Positions 16,378 to 24,529 of a DNA stretch of 53,667 bases are shown in pieces (positions within the stretch are counted from its first letter, which is position 1; the number at the start of each line of letters is the position of its first letter). The position numbers and the translations under genes were made by a program. The notes beneath the pieces are model-generated. The model was not told the DNA's origin and did no database searches. It worked only from the letters and a program-made list of their open reading frames with translations. The stretch is from Rhodanobacteraceae bacterium (GTDB taxonomy: Bacteria > Pseudomonadota > Gammaproteobacteria > Xanthomonadales > Rhodanobacteraceae): assembly GCA_021325475.1 (NCBI GenBank), contig JAJPHA010000045.1:1-53667 (forward strand), read 5' to 3'.

Positions 16378-16590
16378 GAAGGTCTGATCAAACCCCGATG
16401 TCGCTGGCTTCGGCCGCGGCACCGCACCTCCACAACCCCCATCAAACCCTTGCTGCGCAAAGGTTTGATCGCCCCCTTGACTCAAGGGGGCTGAAAGAAC
16501 CGACGCCGCATGGTCGGTTTGTTCAGAGATTCCTCAAGGGGGCTAAACGAGACAGAGCTGCGGGCTCACTTGTTCACGGGTTCTCTTGAT
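16378..16590 (+). repeat. Intergenic hairpin repeat, locus A, second unit with two tails
   Basis: The head starts GGAAGGTCTGATC. The hairpin is ATCAAACCCTTG (16441-16452) / CAAAGGTTTGAT (16458-16469), with one mismatch and loop CTGCG, followed by the 19-bp palindrome CCCCCTTGACTCAAGGGGG (16472-16490). Two tail units follow (about 16491-16541 and 16542-16590), the second diverged. With the first unit, this accounts for most of the 351-bp gap between the flavin oxidase and ntrB; no gene is seen in the gap. Confidence 0.85.
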
Positions 16591-16625
16591 CGCGCCCAAC
16601 GACGCCGCAGACGCCGGCGCGCATA

Positions 16626-16642
16626 TGCACTAAACTGGTGCA
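16626..16642 (+). promoter_or_regulatory. NtrC-type operator abutting the ntrB start codon
   Basis: TGCACTAAACTGGTGCA, very close to the enteric NtrC consensus TGCACYAAAATGGTGCA. Its last base is immediately followed by the ATG at 16643, so bound NtrC would cover the normal ribosome-site position. It probably mediates autorepression, as at the glnL promoter of enterics. Confidence 0.82.
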
Positions 16643-17680
16643 ATGTCGGTAACGCCTGCTCTCATCGAGGCATCTTCGGCGGCCAACGCCGCGCTCGATC
16701 AGTTGACCACCGCCGTGGCGGTGTTCGATCGGCACGGGCGCTTCCTGCACGCCAATCCGGCGTTCGTCGAGCTGACCGGCGTGGTCCGCTGGCGGGGCTG
16801 CACGCTGGAGGCACTCGGCGAGACGACCGCGCAGGATCTGCGCGGCTGGTTCGAGCGCGTGCGCACGAGCAAGGCGGCGCTGACGCGGCGCGGCTACGAT
16901 TGGACGACGCGTGATCCGCCGCTGCGCGTCGATCTGACCGTCGCTCCGGCGACCGGGGGCGGTGTCGTGCTGGAACTGCATCCGCAGACGCCGAGCGAGG
17001 CCGAGGCCTCGCCGCGCCTCTCGCAAACCCTGCGCGGACTGGCGCATGAGGTGAAGAATCCGCTCGCCGGACTGCGCGGCGCGGCGCAGTTGCTGCGGCG
17101 CCGTCTGGCCGATGCCGACCTGCAGCATCTCGCCGATCTGGTCATCGCCGAGGCGGACCGGCTCGGCGGCCTCGCCGATCGTCTGCTGCGCCCCGGCGGC
17201 GAGCCGCACTGGCGCACGGTGAATCTGCACGAAGTCGCCGAGCGCGCGCGCGCCCTGCTCGCCGCCGAGGTGGCGCCGGAGGTCAAGCTCGCGCGCGACT
17301 ACGATCCCAGCCTGCCGCCGCTGCGCGGCGATGCCGACCGTCTGCTGCAACTGCTGCTCAATCTGCTGCGCAACGCGGCGCAGGCTTCGGCGACGACGAT
17401 CCAGGTGCGCACCCGTGCCGAGCGCGGCCTCGTGCTCGGCGGCCAGGCGGTGCGCCTGGCCGCGCGGCTGGACGTGATCGACGACGGCGTCGGCGTGCCC
17501 GAGGCGCTGCGCGATACGCTGTTCCTGCCGCTGGTCTCCGGTCGCGCCGGCGGCTCGGGTCTCGGCCTCGCGCTGGCGCAGGAGATCGCGCACGAACACG
17601 GCGGCCAGATCGGCTTCAGCAGCCGGCCGGGGCGCACCGTGTTCAGCGTCGTGCTGCCCCTGGAGAACGGTCGTGGCTGA
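16643..17680 (+). CDS. glnL: Nitrogen regulation sensor histidine kinase NtrB
   Basis: A 345-residue cytoplasmic kinase/phosphatase that controls NtrC, normally in response to PII. It has an N-terminal PAS domain (AVFDRHGRFLHANPAFVELTG), the H-box LAHEVKNPLAGLRGAAQLL (phospho-histidine near residue 136), an N-box (LLNLLRNAAQAS), DDGVGVPEALRDTLFLPLVSG, and the G-box SGLGLALAQEIAHEHGG. It has no membrane helix, as expected for NtrB. The ATG has no clear ribosome site, since the preceding 17 bp are an NtrC-type operator. It overlaps ntrC by 8 bp. It is separated from glnA by a flavin-oxidase gene and a repeat cluster. Confidence 0.93.
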   Translation: MSVTPALIEASSAANAALDQLTTAVAVFDRHGRFLHANPAFVELTGVVRWRGCTLEALGETTAQDLRGWFERVRTSKAALTRRGYDWTTRDPPLRVDLTVAPATGGGVVLELHPQTPSEAEASPRLSQTLRGLAHEVKNPLAGLRGAAQLLRRRLADADLQHLADLVIAEADRLGGLADRLLRPGGEPHWRTVNLHEVAERARALLAAEVAPEVKLARDYDPSLPPLRGDADRLLQLLLNLLRNAAQASATTIQVRTRAERGLVLGGQAVRLAARLDVIDDGVGVPEALRDTLFLPLVSGRAGGSGLGLALAQEIAHEHGGQIGFSSRPGRTVFSVVLPLENGRG

Positions 17681-19073
17681 AGTGTGGATCGCCGACGACG
17701 ACCACGCCATCCGCTTCGTGCTCGGCGAGGCGCTGCGCGAGGCCGGCACCGCGGTGCGCGAATTCGCCGATGCCGAAAGCCTGCTCGCCGGCCTCGATCG
17801 CGGCGCGCCGGACGTGGTCATCACCGACGTGCGCATGCCCGGCGACGGCGGCCTCACGCTGCTCGGCAAACTCAAGGCGCGCGGCATCGCCGCGCCGGTG
17901 ATCGTGATGAGCGCGTTCACCGACGTCGCCGCCACCGCCGCCGCGTACCGCAACGGCGCGTTCGATTACCAGCCGAAACCGTTCGACCTCGACCAGATGC
18001 TGGCCTCCGTCGAGCGTGCGCTCGCCGAGACACGGCCGCCGCCGCCGCTGCCGGCGGCCGAACCCGAATCGGAACTGATCGGCCAGTCGCCGACGATGCG
18101 CGAGCTGTTCCGCAGCATCGGTCGAGTCGCCGCGACCGATCTCAACGTCCTCGTCACCGGCGCCACCGGCACCGGCAAGGAATTGGTCGCGCGCGCCCTG
18201 CACCGGCACAGCGCACGCGCCGCGCGAGCGTTCGTGGCGATGAACACCGCGGCGATTCCGGCGGAGCTGCTGGAATCGGAACTGTTCGGCCACGAGGCCG
18301 GCGCCTTCACCGGCGCGGTCAAGCGCCACGCCGGACGTTTCGAACAGGCGCAGGGCGGAACCCTGTTCCTGGACGAGATCGGCGACATGCCGCTGCCGCT
18401 GCAGACGCGCCTGTTGCGGGTGCTCGCCGAGGGCGAGTTCTACCGCGTCGGCGGCCGCGAGCTGATCCGCGCCGACGTGCGCGTGATCGCGGCCACGCAC
18501 CAGGACCTCGATGCCAAGGTCGCGCGCGGCGAGTTCCGCGCGGATCTGCTGCACCGCCTCGACGTGGTGCGGCTGCACCTGCCGCCGCTGGCGGAACGGC
18601 GCGAGGACATTCCGCTGCTCGCCGCGCGTTTTCTCGCCCGCGCCGCCGCGAGCATGCGGCTCGAACCGAAGCGGTTTTCGCCGGCGGCGCTCGGCGCGCT
18701 GGCCGAGATGCCGTGGCCGGGCAACGTGCGCCAGCTCGAGAATCTCTGCCGGCGCCTCGCGGTGATGGCGCCGGGACGCGAGATCCGCGTGCAGGACCTG
18801 CCGCCGCTCGAACGCGAGCGCGACGCCGACGCGGATCCCTGGCACGAGGCGCTGGCGCGCACGGTGCGCGCGCGCCTGGCCGGCGGCGCGGAGAATCTCT
18901 ACGCGGAGTTGCGCGCGGAGTTCGATCGCGCGGTGCTCGGCGCGAGCCTGGCCGAGAACGACCAGCACCGTGGCCGTGCCGCGCGCCAGCTCGGCCTCGG
19001 CCGCAACACGCTCACGCGCAAGCTCGGTCCGGCACGCCGGCGCACGCGCCGACCCGAGGGAGGAGCCAAATGA
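17673..19073 (+). CDS. glnG: Nitrogen regulation response regulator NtrC
   Basis: A 466-residue sigma-54 activator. The receiver domain (residues 1-120) has IADDDHAI, the phospho-acceptor aspartate in VVITDVRMPGDGG near residue 53, and the lysine in PKPFD. The AAA+ domain has Walker A GATGTGKELVARALH (Ala where many have Glu or Ser), the sigma-54 contact loop GAFTGA, Walker B GGTLFLDEIGDMP, and WPGNVRQLEN. The C-terminus is a Fis-type helix-turn-helix (RGRAARQLGLGRNTLTRKL). Start GTG 17673 lies inside ntrB with GGAGAAC upstream. It is the likely activator of the glnA sigma-54 promoter and the likely repressor acting at the ntrB operator. Confidence 0.95.
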   Translation: MAEVWIADDDHAIRFVLGEALREAGTAVREFADAESLLAGLDRGAPDVVITDVRMPGDGGLTLLGKLKARGIAAPVIVMSAFTDVAATAAAYRNGAFDYQPKPFDLDQMLASVERALAETRPPPPLPAAEPESELIGQSPTMRELFRSIGRVAATDLNVLVTGATGTGKELVARALHRHSARAARAFVAMNTAAIPAELLESELFGHEAGAFTGAVKRHAGRFEQAQGGTLFLDEIGDMPLPLQTRLLRVLAEGEFYRVGGRELIRADVRVIAATHQDLDAKVARGEFRADLLHRLDVVRLHLPPLAERREDIPLLAARFLARAAASMRLEPKRFSPAALGALAEMPWPGNVRQLENLCRRLAVMAPGREIRVQDLPPLERERDADADPWHEALARTVRARLAGGAENLYAELRAEFDRAVLGASLAENDQHRGRAARQLGLGRNTLTRKLGPARRRTRRPEGGAK

Positions 19074-19552
19074 CGGCAACCGGCGCGCTGCGCGTGCGCG
19101 AAGCCGGCATCGGCGATGTCGCCGCGCTGGTCGCGTTCAACGCGGCGATGGCGCTCGAAACCGAACACAAGGCGCTCGACCGCGAGGTGCTCGGCGCCGG
19201 CGTGCGCGCGGTGCTGGCTGAACCGCGGCGCGGGTTCTATCTGGTGGCCGAGGACGGCGCGAACGTGATCGGCTGTCTGATGGTGACCTACGAGTGGAGC
19301 GACTGGCGCAACGGCGATTGGTGGTGGCTGCAGAGCGTCTATGTCGCGCCCGCGCACCGGCGCCGCGGCGTGTTCCGCGCGCTGTACGCGGAAGTCGAGC
19401 GGCGCGCGTGCGCCACGCCGGAGGTGATCGGCATACGCCTCTATGTCGAGCGCGACAACGAACGGGCGCAACGCACCTACGCCGCGCTCGGTCTGCGCGA
19501 GATGCGCTACCGCATGTACGCCAAGCCGCTCAAGCCGGGGGTGCCGGCGTGA
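19070..19552 (+). CDS. GNAT-family N-acetyltransferase
   Basis: A 160-residue acetyltransferase with the GNAT acetyl-CoA loop WWWLQSVYVAPAHRRRGVFRALY near residues 84-106, including the R-R-x-G-x pyrophosphate-binding pattern. It ends with a typical motif-B segment (IRLYVERDNERAQRTYAALGLRE). The substrate is unknown. Its ATG overlaps the ntrC stop by 4 bp (ATGA at 19070), with GGGAGGAG upstream, so it is co-expressed with ntrBC. A role in nitrogen control would be speculation. Confidence 0.85.
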   Translation: MTATGALRVREAGIGDVAALVAFNAAMALETEHKALDREVLGAGVRAVLAEPRRGFYLVAEDGANVIGCLMVTYEWSDWRNGDWWWLQSVYVAPAHRRRGVFRALYAEVERRACATPEVIGIRLYVERDNERAQRTYAALGLREMRYRMYAKPLKPGVPA

Positions 19553-19604
19553 AGCCGTCGGCCTGGCCGCACCGATCGCGTCGCACAGCAAGCGCAGGGC
19601 GGCC

Positions 19605-20525
19605 ATGAATCGTTGGCGCAGTCTGTTCGCCGACGCCATGCAATTCTTCTTCGTCCCGTTCGTGGCGGCGCTACTTCCCTGGCGCTGGGCAACCCGCTGG
19701 TTGCACTGGTGGTCGGCGCGTCGCGGTGGCCCCTTCGACGAAGCCGCTCGGGCGGCGGAAACCATCGCACCGAAGTATCTCGATGTCGGCAGCGCGGAGG
19801 CTTTCGCCCGCGCGCTGCGGCTGACCTGGCTGCTCGACACCTGCGATGCCTATCTGTCGTTGACCCGCTGGCGGCGCAGCTGGTGGCCAAGATATGTGCA
19901 GCAGGTCGGCGCCTGGCCGACTTGCGGAGCCTTCATTGCCACTGGGTTCCACCACGGTACGGGTCTCTGGGTATTCCGATCGCTCGCCCGCGCCGGACGC
20001 GATTCCGTGCTCGTCGCGGCGCGGTGGGAGCGCGCTGACTACCGCGGCCTGCCGTTGCGCTATTGGTACGGCCGTCTGCGCGCCTGGGATGTCGAGCGCA
20101 TCAGCGGCCAGCCGATCGCGTTCCGACCGGGCGTCCGCGACCGCCTTGCCGCCGCACTCGCCTCCGGGACTCCGGTGGTCGGCGTGATCGACATGCCTCC
20201 ACGGTTGGCGCCGCGCGGACAGCGTCGGGTGCGGCTGCTGGATCACGACATTTGCTTTCCCGACGGCCTGCTGGTTCTGGCACGCGCGGCCGGCGTGCCG
20301 CTGGTGCCGTATTGGGTGGAGTTCGATTTGCAGAATTGCACGCGGCGATTTTGCATCGGCGAGCCGCTCGATCCGAACGACGCGTCCGGCACGCTGCAAG
20401 TCCTGGCCGATATCCTGGATCGGCAGATACGACGCACTCCCGGCGCATGGTTCTTCTGGCCGGAATGGCCGGCGTGGGTGTCCGCCGCAGCGCAGGATAC
20501 ACCGGACCGCGAAGGACGCGCGTAG
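19605..20525 (+). CDS. LpxL/HtrB-like acyltransferase family protein
   Basis: A 306-residue protein I assign tentatively to the lipid A late-acyltransferase-like group. It begins with an aromatic, hydrophobic, membrane-associated segment (MNRWRSLFADAMQFFFVPFVAALLPW). A possible catalytic histidine region is ATGFHHGTGLWVFRSLA near residues 109-125, resembling the H-x4-D/E area of LpxL relatives. Later blocks include GTPVVGVIDMPP and the WFFWPEWPAW C-terminal segment. Catalytic-residue spacing is imperfect, so a different or lost activity is possible. Base composition looks somewhat less GC-rich than ntrC before it. It follows the GNAT gene by 52 bp. Confidence 0.55.
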   Translation: MNRWRSLFADAMQFFFVPFVAALLPWRWATRWLHWWSARRGGPFDEAARAAETIAPKYLDVGSAEAFARALRLTWLLDTCDAYLSLTRWRRSWWPRYVQQVGAWPTCGAFIATGFHHGTGLWVFRSLARAGRDSVLVAARWERADYRGLPLRYWYGRLRAWDVERISGQPIAFRPGVRDRLAAALASGTPVVGVIDMPPRLAPRGQRRVRLLDHDICFPDGLLVLARAAGVPLVPYWVEFDLQNCTRRFCIGEPLDPNDASGTLQVLADILDRQIRRTPGAWFFWPEWPAWVSAAAQDTPDREGRA

Positions 20526-20609
20526 CCGATCGGCCGTTCGCGTTACCGCTTTTCAGATGTGTACCGCTGGGGTGGTGCCAGAGGGCGCTGCTCTGCAGCG
20601 AAATGGGTT

Positions 20610-20720
20610 CTATGGGCTGTCGTCGATGACCGCATGCGGATACGGCGCGGCGGCCGCGAACTCCCCGCGCCGTTCCTCGGCCAGGCGGGCGAGTCTGTCC
20701 AGATCGAAAACGTACGGCAT
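20610..20720 (-). pseudogene. Truncated start of a 2-oxoglutarate/Fe(II) oxygenase-like gene
   Basis: From ATG 20720 the minus strand encodes 36 residues, starting MPYVFDLDRLARLAEERRG and continuing to APYPHAVIDDSP and a TAG. The PYPHAVIDD block resembles the usual opening of 2OG-Fe(II) oxygenases (P-[FY]-PHxVIDdFLP). The stop falls exactly where FLP would be expected, and nothing downstream (20526-20609) restores the iron-binding motifs. It reads as a decayed gene remnant in the 268-bp gap between the acyltransferase and the thiolase. The rest of that gap shows no other feature except a candidate thiolase promoter. Confidence 0.5.
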
Positions 20721-20725
20721 ACAAT
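20696..20725 (+). promoter_or_regulatory. Candidate promoter of the thiolase gene
   Basis: TGTCCA (20696-20701), an 18-bp spacer and TACAAT (20720-20725) followed by GCGC, about 70 bp upstream of the thiolase GTG. The -10 is good but the -35 is weak. Confidence 0.4.
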
Positions 20726-20793
20726 GCGCATCAGCCGGCGGGGTGCGTAGGATACCAATCCCGCCGGCCCACCCGATTGCGAAGGATCTTGCC

Positions 20794-22071
20794 GTGACCA
20801 CCACTCGACGCGTTGCCATCCTCGGCGGAGTCCGCATCCCGTTCTGCCGCAACAACACCGCGTATGCCGACGTCGGCAATTTCGGCATGGCGGTGAAGAC
20901 GTTGGGCGCGCTGGTGGAGCGCTTCGGTCTGCACGGCGTGGAGCTCGGCGAAGTGGCGTTCGGCGCGGTGATCAAGCACGCCGCGGACTGGAATCTGGCG
21001 CGCGAGGCGACGCTGTCGTCGGGGCTGTCGCCGCTGACGCCCGGCCTCACCACCGCGCGCGCCTGCGGCACCTCGCTCGACAACGCCATCCTGATCGCCA
21101 ACAAGATCGCCGCCGGCCAGATCGAGGCCGGCATCGCCGGCGGCGCCGATACCACCAGCGACGTGCCGATCGTCTACAGCCGCGCCTTGCAGCAGCGCCT
21201 GCTCGCGGTCAATCGCGCCAAGGGCGCGCTCGACAAGCTCAAGGCCGCCGTGCGCGGCTTCTCCTTCGGCGAATTGAAACCGAGTTTCCCGGGCGTGGCC
21301 GAGCCGCGCACCGGCCTGTCGATGGGCGATCATTGCGAGTTGATGGCGAAGCAATGGCAGGTTTCGCGCGAGGAACAGGACCGGCTCGCCCTGGCGAGTC
21401 ATCAGAAGGCCGCCGCGGCTTACGAACGCGGGTTCTTCAAGGATCTGGTCGTGCCGTTCCGCGGCCTCGAGCGCGACGGCTTCCTGCGTCCGGATACCTC
21501 GCTCGAAAAGCTCGCCGCACTCAAGCCCGCATTCGACAAGGCGTCCGGCACGCTGACCGCCGGCAACTCCACGGGTCTGTCCGATGGCGCCTCGGCGGCG
21601 CTGCTGGCGAGCGAGGCGTGGGCCGCCGCGCGCGGCCTGACGCCGCTGGCGTATTTCCGCGACGCCGAGGTCGCCGCGGTCGATTTCGTGCGCGGCGAGG
21701 GCCTGCTGATGGCGCCGACGGTGGCGGTGGCGCGACTGCTGGCGCGCAACGGCCTGCGCTTGCAGGATTTCGATTTCTACGAGATCCACGAAGCCTTCGC
21801 CGCGCAGGTGCTGTGCACGCTGCGCGCCTGGGAGAGCGCGGACTATTGCCGCAATCGGCTGGGGCTCGACCGGCCGCTCGGCAGCGTCGATCCGGCCCGG
21901 CTCAACGTCAACGGTTCGAGTCTCGCGCTCGGTCATCCGTTCGCCGCGACCGGCACCCGCATCGTCGCCACGCTGGCGAAATTGCTCGCGGACAAGGGCA
22001 GCGGTCGCGGGCTGATCTCGATCTGCACTGCCGGCGGCATGGGCGTCACCGCCATTCTCGAGCGACCCTGA
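20794..22071 (+). CDS. Acetyl-CoA C-acyltransferase (thiolase, FadI-like)
   Basis: A 425-residue thiolase that cleaves or forms 3-ketoacyl-CoA in beta-oxidation or acetoacetyl-CoA metabolism. The N-terminus is VAILGGVRIPFCRNNTAYADVGN. The acylated cysteine is in TTARACGTSLDNA near residue 91. Other signature blocks are NSTGLSDGASAALLAS, YEIHEAFAAQVL (active-site histidine), NGSSLALGHPFAATGTRI and the second cysteine in ICTAGGMGV. The layout is closer to FadI than to FadA. Start GTG 20794 follows GAAGGA (20781-20786). No partner fadJ is present in the window. Confidence 0.9.
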   Translation: MTTTRRVAILGGVRIPFCRNNTAYADVGNFGMAVKTLGALVERFGLHGVELGEVAFGAVIKHAADWNLAREATLSSGLSPLTPGLTTARACGTSLDNAILIANKIAAGQIEAGIAGGADTTSDVPIVYSRALQQRLLAVNRAKGALDKLKAAVRGFSFGELKPSFPGVAEPRTGLSMGDHCELMAKQWQVSREEQDRLALASHQKAAAAYERGFFKDLVVPFRGLERDGFLRPDTSLEKLAALKPAFDKASGTLTAGNSTGLSDGASAALLASEAWAAARGLTPLAYFRDAEVAAVDFVRGEGLLMAPTVAVARLLARNGLRLQDFDFYEIHEAFAAQVLCTLRAWESADYCRNRLGLDRPLGSVDPARLNVNGSSLALGHPFAATGTRIVATLAKLLADKGSGRGLISICTAGGMGVTAILERP

Positions 22072-22079
22072 TCGCATCC

Positions 22080-23867
22080 GTGGCACGACCGGCGTTGCGC
22101 ATCCCCTGGCCCTTGCTGGCGGCGACCGTGGCGCTGGCGCTGAGCGTGGCGCGCGCCGCGTACCTCGAGCATTTCGCCGGCAGCTACACCGCCTGCCAGG
22201 GCTGTTTCCTGCTGCCGGCGCTCGGCCACGATGCCTGGCTGCTGAGCGGCCTGTTCGCGCTGCTCGGCCTGGCGGCGTTCGCGCGCAGCCGGGCGCTGCG
22301 CGTGCTGTGCGCCGGCGCGGCGGTGCTGTTGCTGCTCGCGATGGCGCTGGATCTGCTGCTGCTGCGCCTGCTGAATCAGCGCTTCTACGTCGCCGATCTG
22401 GTGCGGTTCGTCACCGAGGTCGCCGCCGACTGGAGCGTGGCGCGCGCGCAGTTCCTGTCGCCGAGTGGAATTGTATACTCGGTCCTGGCGGTGTTGCTGC
22501 TCGTGCTGCTGGCCGGACTGCTCGCGCACCAGCGCCGGTCGCGGCGCGCGGGTCTCGCGCTGTTCGCGGGCGCCGTCGGCGCGGCGCTGTTCGCCGCCGG
22601 CGTCGGTGCGAGCACGACATTGCGCTATGTCCACGACCAGTACGCCTGGAACGTGATCGGCGCGAACCTGCCACAGGGCCGCGAGCAGGCGTTTTCCGAC
22701 GCCTTCGTCGAACGCCAGCGCCAGGCGCTCGCCGCGCTGCCGCGCGTGTGCGAGTCGGGCACGGCGACCGGTCGCAGCGTCGTCCTGGTCATCACCGAAT
22801 CGCTGTCGGCGTATCAGAGTGCATTGCTCGGCGGTCCGGACGACTGGCTGCCGCGGCTCGATGCGCTGGCGCGAGCGAACCACTATTTCAGCCATTTCTA
22901 CGCCAACGGCTTCACCACCGACGGCGGCGAGATCGCCGCGCTCACCGGGCGTCTGCCGCTCGATCCGCCCGGCGCGCCCTGGTACGACCTTGCCGCGTTC
23001 GGCGCCGGCGACGACACCCTGCCCGGCATCGCCCATCGCGCCGGCTACAGCGCGCACTACTTCACCACGGCGGATCTGGCGTTTCTCAATTCCGGCACCT
23101 GGTTGCGCCAGCTCGGATTCGACAGCGTGGAAGGCAACGAGAGCCCGTTCTATGCCGATCTGCCGCGCGGCCCGTTCGGCGCGGCGGCGGACGAGGCGTT
23201 GTTCGCACGCTTCGAGCAATGGCTGGACGAGCGGCGCGATCCGCGCCCGTTCGTCGCCGTGTTGCTCACGGTGAGCAGCCATCCGCCGTTCCTGCATCCG
23301 CAGACCGGCAAGCTCGATGCGGAAGGCACGTTCCGCTACGTCGATGCGCAACTCGCCGCATTCCACGATCGCCTCGCCGCGCGCGGATTCCTGCGCCGCG
23401 GCGTGCTGCTGATCACCGGCGACCACCGCAGCATGACGCCGCTGTCCGACGAGGAATACCGCCGCTTCGGCGAACGCGCCTTCGCCCGCATTCCGCTGAT
23501 CGTGGCCGGCGCGATCGACCTGCCGAAGGTGGTCGATGCGCCGTTCCAGCAGACCGATCTGCCGGCCTCGCTCGCCGGCATGCTCGGCGTCGAGTATTGC
23601 CGCGGTCCGTTCACCGGCGCGTTCCTGCGCGCCGATCCGGTGCCGGCGCGCTACGTCGTGCACAGCCGCGGTGACGACCGCAACCGGGTCGATGTCTATT
23701 TCGACGAGCGCGTGGCGAGCTATCTCGAGAACGGCGACGCCAGCGCCTGGATCGGCGCGGTCGAACCGCCCGACGCGGCGGCGGTGGCGGCGTGGATCAA
23801 TGCGCAGCGCCTCGACAATCGGGTGCCGCCGCGTGCGCTGGCGACGGCACGGCGCGAGCTCAAGTGA
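22080..23867 (+). CDS. LTA-synthase/phosphoglycerol-transferase-like membrane sulfatase-fold protein
   Basis: A 595-residue inner-membrane protein. About four to five N-terminal membrane helices (residues 5-200) are followed by a periplasmic alkaline-phosphatase-fold domain. Key blocks are VVLVITESLSAYQSALLGG, FYANGFTTDGGEIAALTG with the probable nucleophilic threonine, VLLTVSSHPPFLHP and the metal site LLITGDHRSMTPL. The family moves phosphoglycerol or phosphoethanolamine groups between lipids and glycans; in Gram-negatives OpgB decorates periplasmic glucans. The actual substrate is unknown. Start GTG 22080 is chosen just before the first helix, 8 bp after the thiolase stop. Its 3' end overlaps the convergent DUF1232 gene by 8 bp. 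Confidence 0.78.
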   Translation: MARPALRIPWPLLAATVALALSVARAAYLEHFAGSYTACQGCFLLPALGHDAWLLSGLFALLGLAAFARSRALRVLCAGAAVLLLLAMALDLLLLRLLNQRFYVADLVRFVTEVAADWSVARAQFLSPSGIVYSVLAVLLLVLLAGLLAHQRRSRRAGLALFAGAVGAALFAAGVGASTTLRYVHDQYAWNVIGANLPQGREQAFSDAFVERQRQALAALPRVCESGTATGRSVVLVITESLSAYQSALLGGPDDWLPRLDALARANHYFSHFYANGFTTDGGEIAALTGRLPLDPPGAPWYDLAAFGAGDDTLPGIAHRAGYSAHYFTTADLAFLNSGTWLRQLGFDSVEGNESPFYADLPRGPFGAAADEALFARFEQWLDERRDPRPFVAVLLTVSSHPPFLHPQTGKLDAEGTFRYVDAQLAAFHDRLAARGFLRRGVLLITGDHRSMTPLSDEEYRRFGERAFARIPLIVAGAIDLPKVVDAPFQQTDLPASLAGMLGVEYCRGPFTGAFLRADPVPARYVVHSRGDDRNRVDVYFDERVASYLENGDASAWIGAVEPPDAAAVAAWINAQRLDNRVPPRALATARRELK

Positions 23868-24423
23868 AGCGGAAGCGCGGCTCGAACGCGCTGCCGGGGG
23901 CGTAGGAGCCGCGTCGGGAGCGCATGCGCGCCTGCAGTTCGGCGCGGCGGCCTTCCAGCCATTCGGCACGCGCCATGCGCGAGGTGTCCTCGCCGCGGCG
24001 GGCGGCTTCCTGGCTGCGGTAGGCGCAGAAGTCGCCGTAGGCCTCGATTTCCGGCGCCAGCACGCGCTGCACCACCTCGATCATGATCGCATCGTCGAGG
24101 AAGCCGAGCACCGGCACGTCGTCCGGGATCAGGTCCTCCGGATCGGCGAAATAGGTGAGCGCGGAGATCACCCGGCTGCGGTCCTCGTCGGCCAGGCCCC
24201 AGCCCTCGTCGCGCACCATCTGGATCAGATTCTCGACCGACGCCAGCCGCGAGCGCACGAATTCCGGCATGTTCTGGCCCTGCGAGTCGGTGAGCGTCTT
24301 GGCGGCGGCGGCGAGGATCTGCTCTGCGCTCTTGCCGGCGGCACGCTGCTCGGCGCGCTGCAACGCCTGCATGAAGAACGGCAGGTCGTCATCGGAGATT
24401 TCGATGTGGAAGTCGAGGGCCAT
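23860..24423 (-). CDS. DUF1232 (YkvA-like) protein
   Basis: A 187-residue protein with a DUF1232 core: LTYFADPEDLIPDDVPVLGFLDDAIMIEVVQRVL near residues 89-122, the usual Y-x5-D-x-IPD pattern. Both flanks are long, helical and charged (QRAEQRAAGKSAEQILAAAAK before it, an Arg-rich tail after it), with no signal peptide. DUF1232 proteins are membrane-associated or cytoplasmic and of unknown function. The ATG is at 24421-24423. It may be the last gene of a minus-strand run beginning at the YceI gene, with a 106-bp gap to the phospholipase-D gene. It overlaps the LTA-synthase-like gene end to end by 8 bp. Confidence 0.8.
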   Translation of the reverse strand: MALDFHIEISDDDLPFFMQALQRAEQRAAGKSAEQILAAAAKTLTDSQGQNMPEFVRSRLASVENLIQMVRDEGWGLADEDRSRVISALTYFADPEDLIPDDVPVLGFLDDAIMIEVVQRVLAPEIEAYGDFCAYRSQEAARRGEDTSRMARAEWLEGRRAELQARMRSRRGSYAPGSAFEPRFRFT

Positions 24424-24529
24424 GGTGCCATCCGTACCGCAGGTGGGGAGGTGCGCAGCCTAGCCAGCCACGGCGGGCGCGTCAATTCGGCGCGTCGCCG
24501 GGGCGGGACGCCTGCCGCCGGAGGCGCGA

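Noticed and set aside
16170-16485. Short minus-strand frames starting MRSKGLMGVVEVR or containing QQGFDGGCGGAAP
   Set aside because: The same peptides recur at all repeat loci (also near 45405 and 46242). They are translations of the hairpin repeat, not genes.
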